A stretch of DNA of 64,000 nucleotides from the NCBI RefSeq assembly GCF_009674565.1, contig NZ_WKJL01000004.1, positions 62,001-126,000 on the forward strand. Direction: 5' to 3'. The translations under genes were made by a program, and so were the position numbers. Under the pieces are notes generated by a model, which was given only the letters and a program-made list of their open reading frames with translations, did not search any database and was not told where the DNA came from. The stretch is from Duganella aquatilis. GTDB taxonomy: Bacteria; Pseudomonadota; Gammaproteobacteria; Burkholderiales; Burkholderiaceae_D. Positions 43,118-50,621 of this stretch are shown one piece after another; the stretch's first letter is position 1; every line of letters begins with the position of its first letter.

Positions 43118-45178
43118 TCAGGCGGCGGGCGCCGCCTGTTGCGCCAGCCGTTCGGCGGCTGGCGCGTCAATCTCGCGTATCGCTTCAATCAGGGTGGAGA
43201 CCTCGGTGCCGCAGGCGAATACCAAAACATCTCCCGGCTGGCAGGCGCGATACGCCGCCTGCACCGCCGGCGCAGCCTCGGAATAAGTCGCGATGACGGC
43301 GCCGCCGGCGGCACGGGCGCCGGCGCTGATCAGTTCAGCCGCTTCTCCCACCGCGCGGCCGCGACTGGCCGATTCATACACAAACAGCTGATCGAAGTGC
43401 ATCGCGCAGGTTGCACCGGTACGCGTCAGGTCGGCGTCGCGGCGGTCGCCCGGCGAGGTGACCACGGCCAGCACGCGGCCCGGATTCTGGCCGGTGGCCT
43501 TGCTCTGCCCCTGCCCTTGCGCCAGTCCGCGCGCCAGCGTCGCCAGCGCCGAATAGGCCGCCGGATTGTGCGCATAATCGAGTACGATGCTGATCGCCCC
43601 CAGCTCGAACACATTGGAACGCAGCGGGTTGTTGGCCGCATTGGATTCGAAACTGGCCAGCCCCGCGCTGATCTGCGCCACCGTGAAGCCGGATGCCGAC
43701 AGCGCCGCCGCAGCCGCCAGGCTGTTGGCGATGTTGTAGCGCGCCAGGCCGCCGCAGGTGGCGGGAATGTGCGCAGCCGGCATCACGCGCTGGCGCACCT
43801 GGCGCTGGCTCAGCATGATCACGTCGTTGTCCAGCCAGACCGCGTCGCCGCCCTGCGCCAGGTGCGCCAGCAGCACGGCATTATCCGGTTTCATGGAGAA
43901 GTAGATGGCGCGCGCGTCGGGCGCCAGCCGCGCGCGCATGGTCACGCAGTGCCCGTCGTCGGCATTCAGCACCGCGACGGCGGCGGAAGTCACCACCAGC
44001 GACTTGACGCGCGCCAGCTGCTCCACGGTCTCCACACCGTCCAGCCCCAGATGGTCGTCCGAGACGTTCAGCATCACGCCCACGCTGCAACGGTCATACG
44101 CCAGCCCGCGCTTGAGCAGGCCGCCGCGCGCGGTTTCCAGCACCGCGAATTCGGTCTGCGGCGATGCCAGGATGCTGCGATGCGACCAGTAACCGGTGCA
44201 GTCGCCCTCCGCATAGATCTCGCCATTCAGCGCCAGGCCCTGCGTGCTGGCGCAGCCGGTGCGGTAGCCGGCCAGCTGCACCGCATGGGCGATCATCAGC
44301 GTGGTGGTGGTTTTGCCGTTGGTGCCGGTGATGCCGATAACCGGGATGCGCGCCTGGTCCGGCGCCGCGCGCAGTTCGCGCAGCAGCGCGCGCTGATCAT
44401 GGCTGGGTGGCGCCGTGCCCAGCACCGCATCCACCGTCGGGCCGCGCCGGCCCGGCAGCAGATCGACCTGCGCATGGGCCAGGCCCAGCGTGCCGGCGGC
44501 GCGTTCGCTGATATGCCGCGTTTCCGGCGGCGCGTTCTGCGCCTGGCCGTCCATCACCTGCACGCGCAAACGCTCGCCGGGCTGGCGCTGCGGATTTTCA
44601 AAGTGCTCGAACGGCACCGGCAGCTGCGCCTCGATCAGCAGGGAGCGCATCAGCTGGCGGTCGTGCAGCAGGGTGTCGGTCAGCAGACGGTTGTCGTCGC
44701 CGGCGCTGTCAACATAGCGCCACTGGCGCGCGCCCCAGCCGAGCCGGATCAGGCCAGCATGTTCGCTGATGCGCTGCACCGGAATGCCCATCGCCGCCGC
44801 TTCGCGCGCGATCGCCTGCGCGCTGTCGGACAGCTGCATCGATGCGGCCAGCGCGCGCAGCGAGGCAACCGCCGCCGGCACGTCCGGCGCTACGCCATGC
44901 TCGGTGGCGGAGATCAGTTCCACGGCGGCGGCCAGCGCAGCCTGCCCCAGGTGTTCCAGCTGGTACTGCACCACGACGCGCCATTGCCTCGGCGCGCCGG
45001 CCACCGCTTCAGCGTGGATGAATTCGACCGGCTCGCCGCAGGCGTGCTGCAAAAAGCGCGCGGTGTAGGCAAGTTGCGGCCCGGCCTCGTCCAGCGACGA
45101 CTCGACCACTGCCAGCAGGGAGGGAAAACGGCTGTAAAGATTGGCGCCTCGCAGCAGGCGTTGTTGCAGTATCCGCAT
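43118..45178 (-). CDS. Cyanophycin synthetase-like protein lacking the ATP-grasp domain
   Basis: A 686-residue paralogue of CphA. The N-terminal domain is kept (MRILQQRLLRGANLYS vs MNIVKQHVLRGPNLYS in cphA), as is the Mur-ligase domain with the P-loop GTNGKTTTT (G285-K289), LETARGGLLKRGLAYDR and DYAHNPAAYSAL. The P-loop lies about 206 residues closer to the N-terminus than in CphA, and the ATP-grasp glycine loop and E-x-N metal site are missing. It could ligate arginine only, act as a partner subunit, or use beta-Asp-Arg. Betaproteobacteria often carry such a cphA' gene. Start at 45178 with AAGGAG eight bases upstream. Confidence 0.9.
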   Translation of the reverse strand: MRILQQRLLRGANLYSRFPSLLAVVESSLDEAGPQLAYTARFLQHACGEPVEFIHAEAVAGAPRQWRVVVQYQLEHLGQAALAAAVELISATEHGVAPDVPAAVASLRALAASMQLSDSAQAIAREAAAMGIPVQRISEHAGLIRLGWGARQWRYVDSAGDDNRLLTDTLLHDRQLMRSLLIEAQLPVPFEHFENPQRQPGERLRVQVMDGQAQNAPPETRHISERAAGTLGLAHAQVDLLPGRRGPTVDAVLGTAPPSHDQRALLRELRAAPDQARIPVIGITGTNGKTTTTLMIAHAVQLAGYRTGCASTQGLALNGEIYAEGDCTGYWSHRSILASPQTEFAVLETARGGLLKRGLAYDRCSVGVMLNVSDDHLGLDGVETVEQLARVKSLVVTSAAVAVLNADDGHCVTMRARLAPDARAIYFSMKPDNAVLLAHLAQGGDAVWLDNDVIMLSQRQVRQRVMPAAHIPATCGGLARYNIANSLAAAAALSASGFTVAQISAGLASFESNAANNPLRSNVFELGAISIVLDYAHNPAAYSALATLARGLAQGQGQSKATGQNPGRVLAVVTSPGDRRDADLTRTGATCAMHFDQLFVYESASRGRAVGEAAELISAGARAAGGAVIATYSEAAPAVQAAYRACQPGDVLVFACGTEVSTLIEAIREIDAPAAERLAQQAAPAA

Positions 45179-45318
45179 GGTCACAGCTCCTTGCTGCGAC
45201 GCGGACGGGGATATCGGATGCGGTGCGGGATCACAGAAGCTCCAGGCAAAAACCAATAGTGCCGCACAAGGGCAATATCCTGGGTGCGCTGCCGCACATA
45301 GACAGGCAAAATCCGGCG

Positions 45319-46845
45319 CTACAACACCTTCAAAGTACGGATCAAATCACTCAGGCGATAGGGCTTGGCGATCATCTCGAAATTGCCGATATCCGGCATC
45401 TCGTCGCGCAGCGCAGCCTTGACGTAGCCCGACGCCAGCACGATTTTCAGGTCGGGGAATTCCTGCCGCGCAGCCTTGCCCAGCTCGACGCCGTTCATGC
45501 CCGGCATGACCACGTCGCTGAACAGGATGGCGATGCCGGGATTCGAACGCAGCGTCTCCAGCGCCTGCGCGCCGTTATCGGCCGACAGCACTTCGTAGCC
45601 GAGGTGGTTGAACAGGCTGATGGCGGTTTCCAGCACCTCCGGCTGGTCGTCCACCAGCAGCACCTGTTCGCTGCCGGCGGCGGCGTTCGCATCGTCCACG
45701 GAACCGCCTTCCACCGCCGGGAAGTACAGCGACACGGCCGTGCCCTGGCCGGGATGCGAATCGAGCGTCAGCGTGCCTTCACACTGCTGCATCAGGCCAT
45801 AGACCTGGCTCAGGCCAAGACCGGTGCCCTTGCCTACTTCCTTGGTGGTGAAGAATGGTTCGACCGCGCGCGCCATCACTTCCGGCGTCATGCCCGTACC
45901 CTGGTCGCGCACCACCACGCGCACGTAGCGGCCGGCCGCGAGTTGCGCCACTTCGGCGTCGGCCAGCGTCACCGATGACAGTTCCAGCTGCACCTCACCC
46001 ACGCCCGCCATCGCATCGCGCGCGTTGACGACCAGATTGAGCAGCGCCGACTCGAACTGCGTCGGGTCCAGCATCGCTTGCGGCAGCTCGGCATCCAGCT
46101 GCAGGTGCAGCCGCATATCGTCCGGCAGCGCGCGCCGCAGCACCGCTTCGAACGAACGGATCACGCGGCCGGCGTCATGCGGCTCCTGCCGCAACGGCTG
46201 CTGGCGCGCGAAAGCCAGCAGCTGCTGCGTCAGCGAGGCGCCGCGCTGAGCAGCGCGCGCCATGGTGTCGACCGACTTGGCGTGCACCGCCGGGTCGCGC
46301 GACAGGCGCAGCAGCTCCAGCCCGTTCATGATCACATTCAGCAGGTTGTTGAAGTCGTGCGCGATGCCGCCGGTGAGTTTGCCGATGGCTTCCAGCTTCT
46401 GCGACTGGAACAGCGCCTCGCGGGCCCGCTCCAGCTGCTCGGCGGCGACGCGGCGTTCGGTGATGTCGCGCGTGATCTTGGCAAAGCCCAGCAGCTCGCC
46501 CTGCGGATCCACGATGGGATCGATCACCACGCTGGCCCAGAAGCGGCTGCCGTCCTTGCGCACACGCCAGCCTTCGTCCTCGAACTTGCCGGCGCTGCGC
46601 GCCACCTGCAGCGCATGCACCGGGCGGCCGGCGGCGCGGTCCTCCTCGGTATAGAACATGGAAAAGTGGCGGCCGATGATTTCATCCGGATGATAGCCCT
46701 TGAAGCGCTGGGCGCCGGCGTTCCACGTCACCACCACGCCCTCGGGCGACAGCATGTAGATCGCGTAGTCGGTCACGCCCATGATGAACTGGCGGAAGCG
46801 CTCGGCTTCGATGGCGTCGACGCTGGACTGGATACTCTGCTGCAT
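45319..46845 (-). CDS. Hybrid sensor histidine kinase (PAS-HisKA-HATPase-REC)
   Basis: A 508-residue soluble hybrid kinase without membrane spans. It has an N-terminal PAS domain (about 20-130: YAIYMLSPEGVVVTWN, GYHPDEIIGR), HisKA (H-box GGIAHDFNNLLNVI), HATPase (NARDAM, DQGTGMTPE, GKGTGLGLSQVYGLM), and a receiver domain at the C-terminus (LLVDDQPEV; phospho-acceptor D in LFSDVVMPGMNG; K in AKPYR). No output domain, so it signals through a phosphorelay or protein contact. The second ATG (46845) has better spacing from AAAGGA. The PAS ligand is unknown. Confidence 0.93.
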   Translation of the reverse strand: MQQSIQSSVDAIEAERFRQFIMGVTDYAIYMLSPEGVVVTWNAGAQRFKGYHPDEIIGRHFSMFYTEEDRAAGRPVHALQVARSAGKFEDEGWRVRKDGSRFWASVVIDPIVDPQGELLGFAKITRDITERRVAAEQLERAREALFQSQKLEAIGKLTGGIAHDFNNLLNVIMNGLELLRLSRDPAVHAKSVDTMARAAQRGASLTQQLLAFARQQPLRQEPHDAGRVIRSFEAVLRRALPDDMRLHLQLDAELPQAMLDPTQFESALLNLVVNARDAMAGVGEVQLELSSVTLADAEVAQLAAGRYVRVVVRDQGTGMTPEVMARAVEPFFTTKEVGKGTGLGLSQVYGLMQQCEGTLTLDSHPGQGTAVSLYFPAVEGGSVDDANAAAGSEQVLLVDDQPEVLETAISLFNHLGYEVLSADNGAQALETLRSNPGIAILFSDVVMPGMNGVELGKAARQEFPDLKIVLASGYVKAALRDEMPDIGNFEMIAKPYRLSDLIRTLKVL

Positions 46846-46997
46846 GCTCATCCTTTAAGGCTCTGTATTGTCAATTTTACTTGAGAGCAAAGAAAAACTG
46901 GTATTTGATGTGCACCAACCGTTCGTCCTGGACAAAAGCGCGAAAGCTGGCACACGGATTGCATGTGGCTTTCTTGTCGCCATCCACCGGAAAACCT

Positions 46998-48983
46998 ATG
47001 CCTCGCCATCACTTGCTTACCGCCCTGCTGCTGGCAGGCGTTGCCGCCACCGCCGCTGCCGCTCCTGCTGCTACCCCCCGGCCGGTCAAGGTCATGATCA
47101 TCAGCATGTTCGATAAGGAGGCCGAGATATGGACTGACAAGCTCCAGCTGACGCAGTCCATCGCGGTGCCCGGCCTGTCGCCGCGCTACCCGGTGGTGCA
47201 TTGCAACGCCGCCGACGTCTGCCAGCTCACCACCGACATGGGCAAGGCCAACGCCGCAGCCTCCGTGGCGGCGATGGTACACAGCGGCCTGTTCGACCTG
47301 CGCGCCAGCTATTTCCTGGTGGCCGGCATCGGCGGCATCGATCCGGCGCAGGGCACCACCGGCACCGCCGCCTGGTCGCGCCACCTGGTGGACGCCGACC
47401 TGGCCTGGGAGCTGGATGCGCGCGAGCGCGGCGACGGCTGGAGCACCGGCTACCTCGGCATCAATATGAAAACGCCAGCCGATGTCCCGCCGCTGCACTA
47501 CGGCTCCGAGATGTATCAACTGAATGAAGAACTGATGCAGCGCGCGCTGGCCCTGTCGCGCGACGCCGTGCTGGCCGACCCGGAACAGGCGCGCAGCTAT
47601 CGCGCACGCTATCCATCGGCGCCGGCCAACCAGCCGCCGCAGGTGAGGCAATGCGACACCATGACCGGCAACACCTGGTATCACGGCGAGCTGCTGGGCC
47701 AGCGCGCACGCGACTGGTTCGCCCAGTTGACGGCGAACCAGGGCAAGTACTGCATCGTCGCGCAGGAAGACAACGCCACCTACACGGCGCTGAAGCGCGG
47801 CAGCGAGGCCGGCCTGCTGGACGTTCAGCGCGTGGCGGTGCTGCGCACGGCGTCCAACTTCGACCGCCAGCCGCCCGGCATGACCGCGCTGGAATCGCTG
47901 CACGCACAGTCGGGCGGCTACCCGCCGGCGCTGCAAAACCTGTACATCGCCGGCAATCCGCTGGTACAGGATATCCTCAAACACTGGCAGGACGGCGCCG
48001 CGCCAGCCGCCGTTACGCGCAAGACCGCGCCGGCCTACGCGCCCAAGGTCATGATCGTCAATATGTTCGGCGCCGAGGCCGCGCCCTTCGTCAAAGGCCT
48101 GAAGCTGACCGAAAAGCGCAAGGTGCCTGGCCTGTCGGCGCGCTATCCGGAGGTGCAGTGCAACCGCGAGCAGATCTGCCAGCTGACCACGGATATGGGC
48201 TACAGCAACGCCGCCGCCAGCATCAGCGCCCTGCTCTACGCCAGCGGTTTCGACCTGCGCAATACCTACTTCATCATCGCCGGCATCGCGGGCATCAGTC
48301 CCCGGCATGGCACGGTGGCGACGGCGGCGTGGGCCGATTACGCGGTGGATTATTCGCTGTCGCACGAAATCGACGCCCGCGAGATGCCGCAGGACTGGGC
48401 TTACGGCTACTTCGGCATCCACACCAATGCGCCGGGCCAGTTGCCGCGCTTCGATTACCGCACCGAGGTGTTCCAGTTGAATACCGCGCTGGTGGACCGC
48501 GCCTACAAACTGTCGCAGCACGTGAAACTGAGCGACTCGGACGCCGCGCGCGCCTACCGCGCCAGCTTCACCACGGCGCCGGCCAACCAGCCGCCGGCTG
48601 TCACGCGCTGCGATACCGTCTCCGGCGACACCTGGTATGCCGGCGAAACGCTGGGCCGGCGCGCCGAGGAATGGTCCGTCCTGCTCACCGGCGGCAAGGC
48701 GCGCTACTGCACCTCGCAACAGGAAGACAACGCCACGCTGGAAGTGCTGCGCCGCGGCCAGGCCGCAGGCAGGGTGGACTTCGGCCGGGTGCTGATCCTG
48801 CGTTCGGCGTCCGATGTGGACCGGCCGCATCCGGGCCAGAGCAACAGCGACGTACTGGTCAACTACGCGCAGCAAGGCGGCTTTGAGCCGTCCACCGCCA
48901 ACCTGCTGCTGACCGCGCAGCCGGTGCTACGCGAAATGACCAGGCACTGGTCGCGCTGGAAGCAAGGCGTTCCGGCCGACTGA
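46998..48983 (+). CDS. Tandem purine nucleoside permease (NUP) family protein
   Basis: A 661-residue exported protein (signal peptide MPRHHLLTALLLAGVAATAAAA) made of two NUP-family (PF06516) copies in one chain. Matching blocks are VKVMIISMFDKEAEIW / PKVMIVNMFGAEAAPF, CQLTTDMGKANAAAS / CQLTTDMGYSNAAAS, ASYFLVAGIGGIDP / NTYFIIAGIAGISP, TWYHGELLGQRA / TWYAGETLGRRA, and QEDNATYTALKRG / QEDNATLEVLRRG. Copy 1 is about residues 24-345, copy 2 about 350-661. Single-copy relatives act in nucleoside uptake or as periplasmic nucleoside phosphorylases/hydrolases. It stands alone, divergent from the sensor kinase. Confidence 0.88.
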   Translation: MPRHHLLTALLLAGVAATAAAAPAATPRPVKVMIISMFDKEAEIWTDKLQLTQSIAVPGLSPRYPVVHCNAADVCQLTTDMGKANAAASVAAMVHSGLFDLRASYFLVAGIGGIDPAQGTTGTAAWSRHLVDADLAWELDARERGDGWSTGYLGINMKTPADVPPLHYGSEMYQLNEELMQRALALSRDAVLADPEQARSYRARYPSAPANQPPQVRQCDTMTGNTWYHGELLGQRARDWFAQLTANQGKYCIVAQEDNATYTALKRGSEAGLLDVQRVAVLRTASNFDRQPPGMTALESLHAQSGGYPPALQNLYIAGNPLVQDILKHWQDGAAPAAVTRKTAPAYAPKVMIVNMFGAEAAPFVKGLKLTEKRKVPGLSARYPEVQCNREQICQLTTDMGYSNAAASISALLYASGFDLRNTYFIIAGIAGISPRHGTVATAAWADYAVDYSLSHEIDAREMPQDWAYGYFGIHTNAPGQLPRFDYRTEVFQLNTALVDRAYKLSQHVKLSDSDAARAYRASFTTAPANQPPAVTRCDTVSGDTWYAGETLGRRAEEWSVLLTGGKARYCTSQQEDNATLEVLRRGQAAGRVDFGRVLILRSASDVDRPHPGQSNSDVLVNYAQQGGFEPSTANLLLTAQPVLREMTRHWSRWKQGVPAD

Positions 48984-48989
48984 CATGCC

Positions 48990-49003
48990 TTGAGTTTGAT
49001 CAA
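48990..49003 (+). promoter_or_regulatory. FNR/ANR-like site upstream of the deacetylase operon
   Basis: TTGAGTTTGATCAA matches the FNR pattern TTGAT-N4-ATCAA with one mismatch and sits inside a wider CTTGA-N6-TCAAG dyad, 62 bp upstream of the deacetylase ATG. This would tie the trio to low oxygen. It is a single short match, so uncertain. Confidence 0.4.
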
Positions 49004-49065
49004 GCGCATGCCGGGCGCAATGGCGATGACTACACTGGTCAGATTGCCGTTGCCGGGTGGCCGTC

Positions 49066-50070
49066 ATGCGCGTGTGCATAACAATCGATACGGAATTCAG
49101 CATCGCCGGGGCGTTTGCCGATCCTGCGCGGCAGCCGGTGGGCGTGCCCAAGGTTCGCTGCGAAGTGGGCGGACGTTCGCAGGGCCTGGACTTCCTGCTT
49201 GGCTGCTTCGGCCGGCATGGCGTGCAGGCGACGTTCTTTGTCGAGACGGCGCAGCGGCACTGGTTTCGCGATGATCCGATGGGCGCACTGGCGCGGCAGA
49301 TCGCCGCTGCGGGCCACGAGGTGCAGCTGCACGTCCATCCCTGCTGGGCGGTGTTCCGCCATGCGGACTGGCCGGAGCGCGTGCGCCGCCAGCCGCGCCA
49401 GGACGACCTGGCGGGCCGCGATGTCGCCTCCACGCTAGGCCTGCTGCGCCAGGGACAGGCGGCGTTTGCCGAATGGGGCCTGCCCGCGCCGCAGGTATTC
49501 CGCGCCGGGAATCTGCAATACGACGACAATTTGTACCGCGCGCTGGCCGCCGCAGGGATTCCGTACAGCTCCAACATCGGGCTGGGCGTCTACAACGCCG
49601 GGCTGCCGGAGTGTCAACTGTACGCCGGCCGCCATCTGCGCCACGGCGTGCTGGAATGCCCGGTGCTGACGTACTGCGACTGGCGCTCGCACCTGAAGTC
49701 TGCGGCGGTATCGAGCAGCAGCTTTGGCGAGATGCGCGCGGCGCTGGAACAGGCCCACGCTGCGGGGCTGGAACTGGTGGTCATCCTCACCCATCCGTTT
49801 GAATATGTGCAGAGCGATGGCGATGGCTTCCGGCGCTTGCGGCGGCATGCGCTCAACCAGGCGCGCCTGGAGCGGCTGTGCGCCTATCTCGCCGCGCATC
49901 CGCAGCGTTTTGATGCTTGCGGCATGGCGGCTGCGGCCGGCCAGCCGCTGACGCCCTCGTCCTCGCACAATCCGCTGCTGCGTGGCCGTCCATGGCGCAC
50001 CGCCTGCCGCATCGCCGCGCAAACCATCTACGACCATTATGGCCGCTGGATGCTGGCGAGGGCCGCATGA
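49066..50070 (+). CDS. Polysaccharide deacetylase family protein
   Basis: A 334-residue NodB-fold hydrolase. Motif 1 is CITIDTEFS near residue 3-11 (metal/base aspartate), motif 2 is QLHVHPCW (about 86-93), and FRAGNLQYDDNLYRAL and ILTHPFEY complete the barrel. There is no signal peptide, so it works in the cytoplasm, probably on a precursor sugar or small molecule rather than on secreted polymer. The start at the ATG of MRVCITID is set by the motif position; an in-frame GTG is just upstream. Its stop overlaps the ATG of the next gene (ATGA). Confidence 0.87.
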   Translation: MRVCITIDTEFSIAGAFADPARQPVGVPKVRCEVGGRSQGLDFLLGCFGRHGVQATFFVETAQRHWFRDDPMGALARQIAAAGHEVQLHVHPCWAVFRHADWPERVRRQPRQDDLAGRDVASTLGLLRQGQAAFAEWGLPAPQVFRAGNLQYDDNLYRALAAAGIPYSSNIGLGVYNAGLPECQLYAGRHLRHGVLECPVLTYCDWRSHLKSAAVSSSSFGEMRAALEQAHAAGLELVVILTHPFEYVQSDGDGFRRLRRHALNQARLERLCAYLAAHPQRFDACGMAAAAGQPLTPSSSHNPLLRGRPWRTACRIAAQTIYDHYGRWMLARAA

Positions 50071-50621
50071 ACTGGCGCAGCCACGGCACCTGGCGCGGCG
50101 CGGTGCGGGCCTGGCTGGCGCTGATCGATCTGCGTGGCGGCCGGCTGAAGGAGTTCCATCTCAGGCATCCGCAACAGGTGCGGCGCGTGGTGTTCGTCTG
50201 CCTGGGAAATATCTGCCGCAGCGCTTATGCGCAGCGCGTGGCGGAGCGTCTAAGGATGCCCTGCGCATCGATCGGCCTGGCCACCACGACCGGCGCCGCC
50301 TCCCCTGACACGGCGCAGCGCGCGGCGCAACGCTGCGGCGAAGACCTGCGCAGCCACCGCGCCACCGACATCAAGGATTTTGAAGTGCTGCCCGGCGACC
50401 TGTTTCTCGCCATGGAGGTGCACCACGCGCGGGCGCTTCAGCACCGCCTGATCGGCCGCAGCGACATCCAGATCGCCCTGCTCGGCCTGTGGTGCAAGCC
50501 GCCGATGCCTCACCTGCACGATCCCTACACGCTCAGCGACGCCTATTTCGACCAGTGCTTCATGCGCGTGCGACAGGCGGTGCACGGCCTGCATCGCACG
50601 CTGTCGCGGAGCGTGCCATGA
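50067..50621 (+). CDS. Low-molecular-weight protein tyrosine phosphatase family
   Basis: A 184-residue protein with the LMW-PTP signature CLGNICRSA (C45, R51, S52) after VVFV, and a DPY near the end (HDPYTL) that gives the general acid aspartate. It has an N-terminal extension of about 38 residues rich in Arg and Trp, not usual for the family. In exopolysaccharide loci, such phosphatases counteract a tyrosine kinase (Wzc type), but no kinase is in the window. Both ends overlap neighbours by ATGA, so it is translationally coupled to the deacetylase and the fusion protein. Confidence 0.88.
   Translation: MNWRSHGTWRGAVRAWLALIDLRGGRLKEFHLRHPQQVRRVVFVCLGNICRSAYAQRVAERLRMPCASIGLATTTGAASPDTAQRAAQRCGEDLRSHRATDIKDFEVLPGDLFLAMEVHHARALQHRLIGRSDIQIALLGLWCKPPMPHLHDPYTLSDAYFDQCFMRVRQAVHGLHRTLSRSVP

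Noticed and set aside
43139..45259. A 706-codon open frame antisense to the second synthetase gene
   Set aside because: Shadow frame with Arg/Gln/Ala-rich low-information composition; the opposite strand carries the Mur-ligase motifs.
46881..46997. Longer N-terminus for the tandem NUP protein
   Set aside because: The signal peptide begins at the ATG at 46998; the upstream codons would hide it.
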